Part shown: piece after piece, positions 16,214-24,389 of the stretch
Position numbering within the stretch: the first letter of the stretch is position 1
Layout of the letters: every line of letters begins with the position of its first letter
Source of the DNA: JALYXS01 sp051003795
Lineage (GTDB): Bacteria > Acidobacteriota > Terriglobia > Bryobacterales > Bryobacteraceae
DNA: 37,884 nt
Assembly: GCA_051003795.1 (NCBI GenBank)
Contig: JBPCKZ010000172.1
Coordinates: 1 to 37,884 of the forward strand
Direction: 5' to 3'
Notes under the pieces: generated by a model
The model's input: the letters and a program-made list of their open reading frames with translations, nothing else
Databases searched by the model: none
What the model was told of the DNA's origin: nothing
Translations under genes and position numbers: made by a program

Positions 16214-16686
16214 TCCGTGCGCTGGATTTCGCGCGCGGCCAGTTCCTCGGACGATCCGGGATTTTGCCGCGCCGCTTCGCACATATCGATAAATTTCAGG
16301 GGGCCGGGATAGCGCGGGTCGGCCTGCCGCAGAATTTCCAAAATCGGGTGATTCCCGACCCGTTGGAACCAATATGCCGCGTTCGCGGGGTCGGGTTCCT
16401 GCCGGTGCATGATGCCATGCCACCAGCTACCCTCCGGCGTCGACACGTCCTGCGCCGTTGTATGCGCTTCGTCCAGGCAGGAGAAGTATAGGAACAAGCC
16501 GCTCAGGGCCGCTGCGGGATGTTTCGAGCGGGGGAATAGGTCTCCCGCCTTCCCGGCTTTCAGAATCCGGCGGGCTTCCTCCGAAGAGCAGGCTTTAGGC
16601 GCGAGCGGCATCAATCGCTCCCCGCCGCCATCGAGCGCGAGGATCGCGCCGATTTCCGGCCCGTACGCGCTTGAATCAAACCCCAT
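16174..16686 (-). CDS. Conserved hypothetical protein (acidobacterial)
   Basis: This protein of 170 residues starts at the ATG of MGFDSSAYG. It has no signal peptide or membrane span. A recognisable block reads GSWWHGIMHRQEPDPANAAYWFQRVGNHP, with spaced Trp, His, Tyr and Phe that look like a conserved surface or active site, then LLFDWCARC at the end. I have seen this WHGIMHR...YWF-RVG-HP pattern in hypothetical proteins of acidobacteria but know no function. It overlaps the adaptor gene start and is divergent from the patatin gene with only 6 bp between start codons, so its promoter must lie inside the patatin coding region. Confidence 0.7.
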   Translation of the reverse strand: MGFDSSAYGPEIGAILALDGGGERLMPLAPKACSSEEARRILKAGKAGDLFPRSKHPAAALSGLFLYFSCLDEAHTTAQDVSTPEGSWWHGIMHRQEPDPANAAYWFQRVGNHPILEILRQADPRYPGPLKFIDMCEAARQNPGSSEELAAREIQRTEWQLLFDWCARCD

Positions 16687-16692
16687 GGATTC

Positions 16693-17436
16693 ATGTCTAA
16701 CATAAGAACGGGGACCATGCAGGGAAAAACGGCGCTGGTGCTCTCGGCCGGCGGAATGTTCGGGGCGTATCAGGCGGGAGCGTGGAAGACGATCGAGCGC
16801 CATTTCCGGCCGGACATGGTGATTGGCGCATCCGTGGGAGCGCTGAACGGCTGGCCTATTGCGGGCGGTTGCGGGGGCGAGGAGCTGGCGGGGCACTGGC
16901 TGGACCCGTCGACCGCTTCTCTGATCGCGCTACGCAATTCCAGAGCGCTTTCAAATAAGGCCGAGTGGCTCCATGCGGCTTATACTCCCAAGATTCCATT
17001 TGGGCTTGTCATGGTGCAGTTGCCTTGGTTCCAAACCAGGCTGATTCAAGCGGACCGGATTCAGCCGCATCATTTGCTGGCGACCTGCTCCATCTTGGTG
17101 TTGCTGCCGACGGTCAAGATCGCGGGAACGCGCTTCACCGACGGCGGCCTGCTCGAGGCGTTGCCTTTGTGGGCGGCGGCGGAAATGGGAGCCATGCGAA
17201 TCGTCGCGGTACACTCGCTGCCCCGAGTTTCGCCGTGGTGGATCCGCGCGGGTTTCGACACGATTCGCGCCATGAGAGGCACGCCGAAAATGCCGCGAAA
17301 TTTGGAGATTACGATAATCTCGCCCAGCGAACCCATGGGAACGGCTCACGATGCGCTGGTGTGGAAGGCTGACAATATCAGCCGCTGGATCGATCTAGGC
17401 GAGCGCGACGCGGCCAATTGTTTTCCATTACAATGA
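16693..17436 (+). CDS. Patatin-like phospholipase
   Basis: This 247-residue serine hydrolase has the patatin catalytic dyad. The glycine-rich oxyanion segment is AGGMFGAYQAG (about 19-29), the nucleophile Ser47 lies in GASVG, and the catalytic Asp150 lies in TDGG. Patatin-like enzymes hydrolyse acyl ester bonds of phospholipids. There is no signal peptide, so it is cytoplasmic or peripheral. A second ATG at 16717 (MQGKTALVLSAGG) fits the usual family start better than the first ATG at 16693, which would begin with MSNIRTGT. Its stop is 7 bp before the next start, suggesting an operon with the small proteins that follow. Confidence 0.85.
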   Translation: MSNIRTGTMQGKTALVLSAGGMFGAYQAGAWKTIERHFRPDMVIGASVGALNGWPIAGGCGGEELAGHWLDPSTASLIALRNSRALSNKAEWLHAAYTPKIPFGLVMVQLPWFQTRLIQADRIQPHHLLATCSILVLLPTVKIAGTRFTDGGLLEALPLWAAAEMGAMRIVAVHSLPRVSPWWIRAGFDTIRAMRGTPKMPRNLEITIISPSEPMGTAHDALVWKADNISRWIDLGERDAANCFPLQ

Positions 17437-17443
17437 GGCTTTT

Positions 17444-17743
17444 ATGCGCGACAATCCGATGCACAGATACCGGATACACCGGATGAAAGACGCCACGCGC
17501 CAAACCTTCCGATGGACGCCGCACGTAACCGGGACGGCTGGCGTGAAGCCGAAGGATTACGAAGAGGAGGGAGCGGTGGAGGCGGAAAATGAATATGCCG
17601 CGTGGGCGGCGTTGCGCGCGTCCGATCGCCCGCTCGCCCTGGGCGATTTGCTTGAAACGGAATCCGGCGAGTTGAAAATTTGCAAGTATGTGGGCTTCGA
17701 GGCGGCGAATTGGGTGCTGCCGGAGCCGGTGATCGCTCCTTAG
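17444..17743 (+). CDS. Conserved hypothetical protein, 99 residues
   Basis: This small soluble protein is mostly charged: basic near the N-terminus (HRYRIHRMKDATRQTFRW) and acidic in the middle (DYEEEGAVEAENEYAAW). GDLLETESGELKICKYVGFEAANWV follows near the C-terminus. No catalytic motif or membrane span is visible. GAGG about 6 nt upstream is partly in the end of the patatin gene. The next gene's start lies 8 bp after the stop, with a clean TAGGAGGA between them. This pair (short protein plus zinc-ribbon protein) looks like a conserved two-gene unit, but I know no function. Confidence 0.65.
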   Translation: MRDNPMHRYRIHRMKDATRQTFRWTPHVTGTAGVKPKDYEEEGAVEAENEYAAWAALRASDRPLALGDLLETESGELKICKYVGFEAANWVLPEPVIAP

Positions 17744-17751
17744 GAGGAAAA

Positions 17752-18081
17752 ATGCGGGAATCGCGATTAGGCGACATTATCGACGATTATTGCGTGAAGT
17801 GCCGCCGGCTGACAAACCATTCGGTGGTCTCGATTCTCAACGAGCAGCCGGCCAAGGTTCGCTGCCGCACGTGCTACAACGACCACGATTACCGGCGCGA
17901 GCAGGCGCCTCCGCCGAAAGTGGATTCCCGCAAGGCCGCGCTCTTCAACGAGGTGCTGGCAACCATGCCGGAAATGCCGGGAGCCGCAGCGGCGGCCGAG
18001 CCGGCCGCCGTGGAAGACGAACCGCTGGAAGCGCCGCCCAAAGCGGCCCGGAAGGCGCGGGTTAAAAAGGCTCCGCAGTGA
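17752..18081 (+). CDS. Zinc-ribbon protein
   Basis: This 109-residue protein starts at the ATG that follows a strong TAGGAGGAAAA ribosome binding site. The N-terminal half has two CxxC knuckles, YCVKC and CRTC, about 32 residues apart, with RLTNH between, as in a zinc ribbon. The C-terminal half is Ala/Pro/Glu/Lys-rich low complexity with a basic tail (KAARKARVKKAPQ), suggestive of nucleic-acid or RNA contact. I recognise it as a type of small protein seen in acidobacteria, of unknown role. An upstream in-frame start inside the preceding gene is ignored. Confidence 0.78.
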   Translation: MRESRLGDIIDDYCVKCRRLTNHSVVSILNEQPAKVRCRTCYNDHDYRREQAPPPKVDSRKAALFNEVLATMPEMPGAAAAAEPAAVEDEPLEAPPKAARKARVKKAPQ

Positions 18082-18085
18082 TTCG

Positions 18086-19132
18086 CTAGAACGCCCACCG
18101 GTATTCGAGCCGGACGATGTCGTGATACCAATGGACGTGTGACAGCGCGCGCCCATACCCGATGTAAATGGAACTTTGGCCGCCCGTGCTTATCCGTGCG
18201 CCGAGTTTCAGGTTGAAGATATTCGCGCCGGAGGTGGAGTTGGAGTCGGTGCGGGTCACATCGCCGCCCAGAATGCTCCAACCCACTGCCTCAAGCACCG
18301 GCGTGAAGCGGAATTGGGAGCTGGAATAAGCGTCGTAACTCGCGCCGAAACCGTAATTAAGAATGTCGCCCGCGAACCCTCCGTTGAGTGGTTTTCCCGC
18401 GGGATCCACGTTTAGCCCCGCCGAACCGCCGATGGGATGCCAGTCCCCGAACTGGCCGGCAAGTGTTACCCGCTCGGAGATTCTTTGGTTATACAAGAGC
18501 GCCGGTTCAACACTATAGTGACTGGTACCCAAGCCCAAATCGGCGTGTCCCGTCGGGAAGTAGTTTCGCATCTGGAAAGTCAGGTAGCGATCGGGCGAGG
18601 CCTGCAAGGCAAATTTGAAACCGGCTCGAACATCGCCCAGTCCCGCGGTGCTCCGCAGTGTATCCGGCTCGATGGATCGTCCCGGAACCTCCGTAAATAC
18701 GGAGAAGCGGCTATTTACAGCGTATTCGAGGTTCAATTGAATTTCTTGGAAATTCAGACGGTTCACGATTAGATTTTTTGGTGGGCCGCCTGGGCCAGGC
18801 GCATTGGGGTCGTAATTCGGATTATTGACCGGATTTCTGTAACAGCCACACTTCCCGTAAAAAAATTCGGCCCGATCGGGATTTGCGAAATTAAATCCCT
18901 CGTCGGATCGCATTCGGATTTGCGATCCGACGATGGCGTTATCGATATAGCCAGTTACGCTGCCCTCCATTCGCGGCCTACGCGCCGGGGCGCGCTTTGG
19001 CGGCGCCGGCGGTTGTTGATTCGGGTCTTGAAGAAAGTTGACGCTGCGCAAGGCCGCCTTGGCTACGGGCGGCGGTTCTTCCGCAACAATGCCGCCCGGC
19101 AACAATACGGAAATTAGAAACAACGGAACCAT
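18086..19132 (-). CDS. Outer-membrane beta-barrel protein
   Basis: This protein has 348 residues, with a signal peptide (MVPLFLISVLLPGGIVAE). A Pro-rich linker (PPAPPKRAPARR) follows, then a series of alternating amphipathic strands, ending LEYRWAF with a C-terminal Phe as in barrels recognised by the Bam machinery. Segments such as FYGKCGCYRNP, EYAVNSRFSVFTEVPGRS, TFQMRNYFPTG and SSIYIGYGRALS are typical of a transporter-like barrel family found in planctomycetes and acidobacteria. Ligand is unknown. Its start lies 24 bp after the STAND gene stop, with GGAGGGC before it, so it probably shares the transcript of the STAND gene, which is not an obvious partner. Confidence 0.72.
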   Translation of the reverse strand: MVPLFLISVLLPGGIVAEEPPPVAKAALRSVNFLQDPNQQPPAPPKRAPARRPRMEGSVTGYIDNAIVGSQIRMRSDEGFNFANPDRAEFFYGKCGCYRNPVNNPNYDPNAPGPGGPPKNLIVNRLNFQEIQLNLEYAVNSRFSVFTEVPGRSIEPDTLRSTAGLGDVRAGFKFALQASPDRYLTFQMRNYFPTGHADLGLGTSHYSVEPALLYNQRISERVTLAGQFGDWHPIGGSAGLNVDPAGKPLNGGFAGDILNYGFGASYDAYSSSQFRFTPVLEAVGWSILGGDVTRTDSNSTSGANIFNLKLGARISTGGQSSIYIGYGRALSHVHWYHDIVRLEYRWAF

Positions 19133-19156
19133 AAGCCCTCCGAAAGCAAATGAAAT

Positions 19157-22078
19157 TCACTGTTCTACAACTGAGTGCGCCGTCCGGCGTTCTCGTTTCA
19201 CTTGGTCAAGCTCATCCTCGACATCTTTCAGATCCACGCCGGCTAACTCCGGAAGAAGGCCGGACGCGTTTCGGACCGCCTCGCTCGCCTTGGCCCGCAA
19301 GCCCAAGCCGCGATAAGCGAGGGCAAGCTCACAATAATCCCAAGCGATTTTGGCCTTCGATCCAGCGGCTTTATGCTCATCGACGGCTCGCAAAAGAAGC
19401 GGGACCGCGCCCTTATAATTTCTCTCATCTTCGTTCAGAAAGGCCAAATTTAAAAGTGCTTGGGCGTACTTAACGTGGAAATCGGCCGAAATCCCGGCGC
19501 TTCCCAGAGTTTCGAAACCGGCGATCGCCGCGTGGTATTCGCGTTTCGCGGCTACGCGGTCCTTTTTGGATTCCAATATGCGGCCCTGGATATCGTGGGC
19601 GTGCGCCAATTCCGTTCTTAAGGACGGTACCGGATGGGACAGCCGTTCCAGTAACGCAAGCGCATCCCGCGCTCTGTTTTCCGCCTCATTGAAACGTTTC
19701 TGTTCTTCCAATAAAATCGCGAGATTTTCGTAGTATTTCGATAATTCGAGCTGGTAATCGCGGTTATCCTGTTTTGCCGCCGTGAGGCTCTCGCCGATAT
19801 CGATCGCCCGATCGAACTGCCGCCGCGCTTCATCGAGCCGGCCGTGTTGTTGCACGAGTAATCCGCGGTTATTCAAGGCGCGCGCAAGCTCTTGCCGGCA
19901 CTCCGTCGCGAGCTCGCCCGAAGATTCAGCGCCGGAAAGCGGAGTAAGCAAGGCGATAGCCTCTCGATAATCCGAATCGGCATCGTCCAGATTCCCAATC
20001 GCCGCCCGTAGAATGCCGCGGTTGTAAAAGGTTCGAGCGAGCTTTTGCTGAAACTCTAAGTTGTTGGGGAAGTCGATGTGAAGCTTTCGTTGCACATCCA
20101 ATGCGGCGTCATAAGCCCTTTCCGCCAGGCGATGGCGTGTTGGAAGCGGTCTTTCCGTTTCGCCGGCCCAGTTGTAAGCATCGCCCAGAGAGGATTGATA
20201 TAGATTGTTACCCGGAAAATCCCTGGTTAGCCGCTGGAGTTGATCGATCGCGGTTTGATAGTGCGCGACGGCTTGCTCCGGTTGATCGAGCAACCGGTAA
20301 ACCTGCCCCAATCGGTAATGGGTCAAAGCCGTTTTTGCGCGAACGTTCTCGTCGCCTTGATCTTGAGCGCGGAAAGTGACATAAAAGCTCTCCGCTTTAT
20401 GCAACAACTCTCTTTTGAGCTGTTCCATCTCAGGCGAGCCGGCAGCCACGCGCGCCGACTCGGTTTCGGCGGAGAGCAACATCTCTTCGACGGCCTTTTC
20501 GGCAAGCCGCAGGTTCGAACGGGCCCGGCTCCGCTGGTCGCGGGCCACGTTTCGTTGATGGAGGGCAATTCCCAGGAACACGCCCAGAATTCCCGCGACA
20601 GTCCACGCCAGAATGAATTTGTGTCTTCGCTGCCGCCGGCGTTCGGCTTGGGCGCGATCCCGCTCCGCGGCACTGAGATCGAGGAACCTCATGGCTCGCT
20701 CGAAGTGCGGGTCCAAGCGGCGCGCCCAAGCCGCGGTTGGGTGGTTCCGATCGCGCCATTTAAGTCCGAACTCCAGATCCGGGTCGCGCCAGAGCGCTCC
20801 CTCGCCTTCCTCGTACTTGGAGGCAGCGCGCGAAAGGGAAAGGTATCTTTCAGCTGCCTTCCGTTCCTCTTCGGTCCAATCGACGAGCCGCTTCCATAGA
20901 CGCATCAGGCTCTCGTGAGACACGTCGATAATCGAGCCGGGTTCCAGCGCGACCGAAGCGGGCGGCATCAAGAACGATCTTCCCGGCTGGCGGAAATTTT
21001 CGATTACGGCGATCGCGTCCGGTTCGGGAACTTCGCAGATTTCCGTGAGTTCCTGAAGCGCGGTCGGCCGGCGAACTCCACGCGGGTCCGAAGCCGTATC
21101 CGTCAGAGCCTTGAAAATCCGTTCGGCAATCCGCCCGCGACCATGCGACTCCGTCTGTTCGTATGCTTCCTCGGCGTGAAGCGATAGCGCGTGCTCCATC
21201 GTGCCGATTGCCTCATAATCCGGAATATCCACCGGCTGGCCGGGCTGGCGATGCTTCTCCCAGTAGTCCCACGTGCGCATGAGAGCGTGTTGAAAAACGG
21301 GAAGCTGGTCCGTATCGTCTCCGCAATCGTTAAGTAATCGCAAAACCAGGCGCGGCGCGATCACTCCACCGGCAACGGTGGCGGGCCCGGTGATTGCCGA
21401 TCGCAATTCGTCGCGCTTCATCCGCGGAACCAGGTATTGCCCCGCATTGATCGCTTCCGGAAGGCCGTAAAATTTCATGCAATCGCCGATAAAATCGGCT
21501 CGAATGGTGAGCACGATGTAGACTGGCGCAATTCTCCGATCGGCGGCTTCGAGCAACAGCTTAACGAAAGCGTCCGCTTCGTCGTTGGAGCGGCGTTCGC
21601 GGCTTTGGCGGAAGCGGAAGAGTTCTTCAAACTGATCCACCACCACCAGGACGTTATCCTCGGAAGGAATTCTTGCCAGCCGAACCGCGTCGACGAGACC
21701 TAACGTACTTCGCCGCAAGGTTACGTCCATCAGTATCCGGCTGGTTTGTCCGACCGTGTCCGGTTTCCCAAGCACGCCGGGGCTGTCCAGCGCGGACGCC
21801 AGATTCCCGATGGGGTTTTCGCCGGGCCGGACGATCGCGATGCGCCAATGCGAACCCGCTCTCGCCATGAATCCGCCGTGGAGAGACGGGATCAGCCCGC
21901 ATCGCACCAGTGAGGATTTTCCGCTGCCCGAGCCGCCCGTAACGACCAGGAACCGCGTCGTCCGCAAGCGTCCGAGCAACTCGTCGGTTTGTTCTTCCCG
22001 CCCGAAAAATAGACGGTCTTCGTCCGGTTCAAACGGCCGAAGACCAGGAAATGGATTGACTGGAGCGGCCGGTTCCAT
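19157..22078 (-). CDS. nSTAND1 ATPase with transmembrane segment and TPR repeats
   Basis: This 973-residue protein begins NPFPGLRPFEPDEDRLFFGRE, the standard lead-in of nSTAND1 NTPases. The Walker A is GGSGSGKS (48-55) and the Walker B region is VLVVVDQFEEL (about 143-153). A winged-helix-like part with DVSHESLMRLW (about 385-395) follows. A single membrane span is at about 488-506 (ILAWTVAGILGVFLGIAL), after a basic RRRQRRHK. The second half, roughly 540-950, is a tetratricopeptide-like array with repeats such as LAEKAYDAALD and LNNRGLLVQQHGRLDEAR. STAND proteins act as switches that assemble on a trigger sensed by their repeat domain. Here the upstream neighbour is a broken TIR gene, 8 bp away. 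Confidence 0.9.
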   Translation of the reverse strand: MEPAAPVNPFPGLRPFEPDEDRLFFGREEQTDELLGRLRTTRFLVVTGGSGSGKSSLVRCGLIPSLHGGFMARAGSHWRIAIVRPGENPIGNLASALDSPGVLGKPDTVGQTSRILMDVTLRRSTLGLVDAVRLARIPSEDNVLVVVDQFEELFRFRQSRERRSNDEADAFVKLLLEAADRRIAPVYIVLTIRADFIGDCMKFYGLPEAINAGQYLVPRMKRDELRSAITGPATVAGGVIAPRLVLRLLNDCGDDTDQLPVFQHALMRTWDYWEKHRQPGQPVDIPDYEAIGTMEHALSLHAEEAYEQTESHGRGRIAERIFKALTDTASDPRGVRRPTALQELTEICEVPEPDAIAVIENFRQPGRSFLMPPASVALEPGSIIDVSHESLMRLWKRLVDWTEEERKAAERYLSLSRAASKYEEGEGALWRDPDLEFGLKWRDRNHPTAAWARRLDPHFERAMRFLDLSAAERDRAQAERRRQRRHKFILAWTVAGILGVFLGIALHQRNVARDQRSRARSNLRLAEKAVEEMLLSAETESARVAAGSPEMEQLKRELLHKAESFYVTFRAQDQGDENVRAKTALTHYRLGQVYRLLDQPEQAVAHYQTAIDQLQRLTRDFPGNNLYQSSLGDAYNWAGETERPLPTRHRLAERAYDAALDVQRKLHIDFPNNLEFQQKLARTFYNRGILRAAIGNLDDADSDYREAIALLTPLSGAESSGELATECRQELARALNNRGLLVQQHGRLDEARRQFDRAIDIGESLTAAKQDNRDYQLELSKYYENLAILLEEQKRFNEAENRARDALALLERLSHPVPSLRTELAHAHDIQGRILESKKDRVAAKREYHAAIAGFETLGSAGISADFHVKYAQALLNLAFLNEDERNYKGAVPLLLRAVDEHKAAGSKAKIAWDYCELALAYRGLGLRAKASEAVRNASGLLPELAGVDLKDVEDELDQVKRERRTAHSVVEQ

Positions 22079-22086
22079 TTAGCCTG

Positions 22087-23550
22087 TCATGGCTCGTTCA
22101 GCGCGGATTTCAAGGGGTCCAAAAAAGGAACAAAAGCCTCGGGCGCGAAACCCTCCGGTTGCCTGATCACATAGTACTTGTGGGTCACGAAATTCCGCTT
22201 CGCGAGAGTCGCGGGAGGAGCGAGGCAAACGCCAACCGGCGGCGCGGGCTTCGTGCGCCCGTAAGCCGGGAGCTTATCCAAGTCCTGCATTTTTTGCTTC
22301 AACCAAGTGTCACTGCCGGCGCCGTGGAAAATCAGTAGCGCGTCGGCCGCGCAAAGACTTGCTTTGTGGCATGCGCGTCGTTCGGATGCATCGTCCCCAA
22401 ACACCGAGGGATCGACTTCGAAGCCGCGCTCGTTAAGAAAGTCCGTCCAGGGGTGTATCGCTTCCTGATCGTGCTCATCGTGAATGAAATAGATCTGGCC
22501 AAGAGCTTGGGCGGGAGTTACGACCTTATCCTGCTTCGGCCTTGATCCTTCCGCCGTTTTAAGACAGTTGTGGATTTCGGTCTTGAGGGCTTCGAAAGAG
22601 GTTTCGAGCAGGTCCGTCCCGTGCGGAACATGGGAGTCCAGGCGCAGCGCTTCGACAAACCCTCGTTGCCGTTTGTCCTTGATCTCAAGGCCTTGGGGAA
22701 TCCAGACCAGCCGGGCGAAATCGCCCTTTCCGGCTCTTTCGATCCCGATTTTATCTTGCAATTCGACCGCAAGGCTATGTCTCCCGCCGACCAGGTGGAC
22801 GGACAAGTCGCACCGGTCCAGCTCCTTGCGTATGAAGTCCGTTCGCTCCCCGGTACCTGTCGGAATTGGCTGCCGAGGGAGGACGGTATGACCGAGATCC
22901 TCAAGGTCGCGCTTCAGCGAATCGCGCTCCAATTCGAGATCCGGCGTGGTTTCCGCCAGGTAGACGGTCTTCTTCGGACCGGGTGGAGGACTTAATGCAG
23001 TTTTGAGTTTTTCATCGAGCAACTCAAGCAGCTCCGACATGTTTTTGGCAACGTCGTCGACCTTATACCAATAGGCATCCTTGGATCCATCCAGTTCCCG
23101 GATTTCCCCGGTGGTCCGATCCTCTTCGAAAAATTTAAATCCGTTGACCCGTTTCATCTCCGGAGTCTGCGAATCGAGCGGCACCGGCATTTTCTCAATT
23201 TTAATGAGGCGTACTTTGTAACCGATCTTTAGTCCGCCGGTCTCATTCGCCGCTTTGCAAAATTCCTGCAGCTCGCGCATCGTCCACTCCGATTTCAGGT
23301 AGCGCGGCGACAGAACGGAAACCAGAACGCCGGACCGCCTGAGCTTGAGCAGAATCGCATCCTCAAAGGAATCGTCCCCCGCTAGCTTGGGATCGCGCCA
23401 GATTTCAACTTCCTCTCCCAGCCACTGTCAAGCCGGGTTTTTAGGTGACCGCTAAAGTCAGTCACCCATTTGCGACCCCTCCATGGTTGATCGTCCAAAT
23501 GGGCATAACTTACGAACGCTTCCGGGTCAAAGCGAAGCGGCTTTCCGTTA
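22087..23550 (-). pseudogene. TIR-domain protein, frameshifted and without start codon
   Basis: The N-terminal TIR is split. One frame (23427-23550) reads AFVSYAHLDDQPW, KWVTDFSGHLKTRLD. The next frame from 23427 downstream reads QWLGEEVEIWRDPKLAGDD, then SFEDAILLKLRRSGV, LSPRYLKSEWTMRELQEF. A TGA at 23428-23430 separates them. Adding one base at the joint restores a continuous TIR. Between the YbaK stop and the joint no in-frame ATG, GTG or TTG precedes the TIR, so the start is also lost. A 397-residue ORF starting at the internal ATG 23280 would begin in mid-domain and is an artefact. The rest holds two further TIR-like folds: KKTVYLAETTPDLELERDSL through CDLSVHLVGG, and QIYFIHDEHDQEAIHPW through AADALLIFHG. 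TIR domains often cleave NAD+. The gene lies just upstream of the STAND ATPase. It is the pseudogenised or mis-assembled partner. Confidence 0.85.
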
Positions 23551-24045
23551 CGTGCGTGGTCCGCTGCCGGCGGGATTCGGATCGTGAAACGCGAAACGGA
23601 AGATCCGCGGGTGGGCGATTTTCAAATAGTCTTCGGTTCGCATCACGATCGACTCGGTGAGCGAACCGGCGTTAAACGCGATCTTCCCGTTAGCCGTTAT
23701 GGACGGATCCACATACAGCTCGAAGGGCAAAACAGGATTTCCAAACGGGGGAACCGAACCGGGCGTCAAGCCGGTTAATCTCTGCAACTCTTCCGCCGTC
23801 GCGAAGCGAATTTTCTTCACCTGGAAGCGCTCTTTGATCGCCGCAGAATCCAACTTCAACGCGGCGCTCAGAACGAATAGCCGGAATTCCTCGCCCACTT
23901 TGAGCAGCAGCGCCTTGCCTCCGGTGCTTAAATCTTCGCCGCGCGCCGCGGCCGATTCTTCCGACGTGAACGTCGGCGCGTGATGCACCTCGCGGTGCTC
24001 GATTCCGTTATCGAGCAGCAATTTCCGGATTACTTCGAGCACCAT
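23548..24045 (-). CDS. YbaK/ProX-type aminoacyl-tRNA deacylase
   Basis: This 165-residue protein has the YbaK fold: N-terminal helix MVLEVIRKLLLDNGIEHREVHHAPTF, then SEESAAARGEDLSTGGKALLLKV with the catalytic-type Lys in GGKALLLK (Lys44/Lys49). FGNPVLPFELYVDPSI and FNAGSLTESIVM follow. Such domains edit misacylated tRNA, mainly Ala-tRNA(Pro) or Cys-tRNA(Pro). I took the ATG at 24045; an upstream extension in this frame is a shadow of the DoxX-like gene. It overlaps the DoxX-like stop by 16 bp, so it belongs to the queA transcript. Its TAA stop lies where the TIR N-terminus begins. Confidence 0.82.
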   Translation of the reverse strand: MVLEVIRKLLLDNGIEHREVHHAPTFTSEESAAARGEDLSTGGKALLLKVGEEFRLFVLSAALKLDSAAIKERFQVKKIRFATAEELQRLTGLTPGSVPPFGNPVLPFELYVDPSITANGKIAFNAGSLTESIVMRTEDYLKIAHPRIFRFAFHDPNPAGSGPRT

Positions 24046-24389
24046 AGCGCCCACCGGATCAGAACGAACTGCAAAGGGAGACGCAGCCACTGCAAAACCG
24101 GGTTGCCCGTCCATCCCGTCGCGGGGACGTGCGCCACGGCCATATAGATGTTGGCCGGGAAAACGGCGATCAACAGGACAGCCAGCCCGTAACCGGCCGC
24201 CCGGCGGAACGGAGGAGCGAACAGACCGGCTCCGCCGAGAATCTCGAACAAGCCGCTGATGAGCACCAGGCCGCGATGCCAGGGCAGGAACGGCGGCACG
24301 ATCGACATGAATTTCGGGGTGTAGAGGAAATGCAAGATTCCCGCTCCGATGAAAAGCACCGACATGGCGACACGCAAAAATTCCGCCAT
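24030..24389 (-). CDS. DoxX-like integral membrane protein
   Basis: This 119-residue protein consists almost entirely of four hydrophobic segments: FLRVAMSVLFIGAGILHFL, GLVLISGLFEILGGAGLF, YGLAVLLIAVFPANIYMAV and LPLQFVLIRWALW. The FIGAGILHF and SGLFEILGGAGL motifs, with a conserved Glu in the second helix, fit DoxX/DoxD-like or SURF4-like membrane proteins. Some are linked to redox stress handling but the role here is unknown. The start ATG shares its A with the queA stop (TGATG), which implies reinitiation. A longer form extending upstream would overlap queA and is not supported. Confidence 0.72.
   Translation of the reverse strand: MAEFLRVAMSVLFIGAGILHFLYTPKFMSIVPPFLPWHRGLVLISGLFEILGGAGLFAPPFRRAAGYGLAVLLIAVFPANIYMAVAHVPATGWTGNPVLQWLRLPLQFVLIRWALWCSK

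Noticed and set aside
22087..23280. 397-residue ORF as an intact gene
   Set aside because: Its first Met lies inside a TIR helix; clear TIR sequence continues upstream in the same frame and then in another frame.
23420..23435. Programmed -1 frameshift in the TIR gene
   Set aside because: The offset would suit a -1 shift, but no slippery heptamer of the X-XXY-YYZ type lies at the joint and there is no start codon upstream, so mutation or a sequencing error is simpler.
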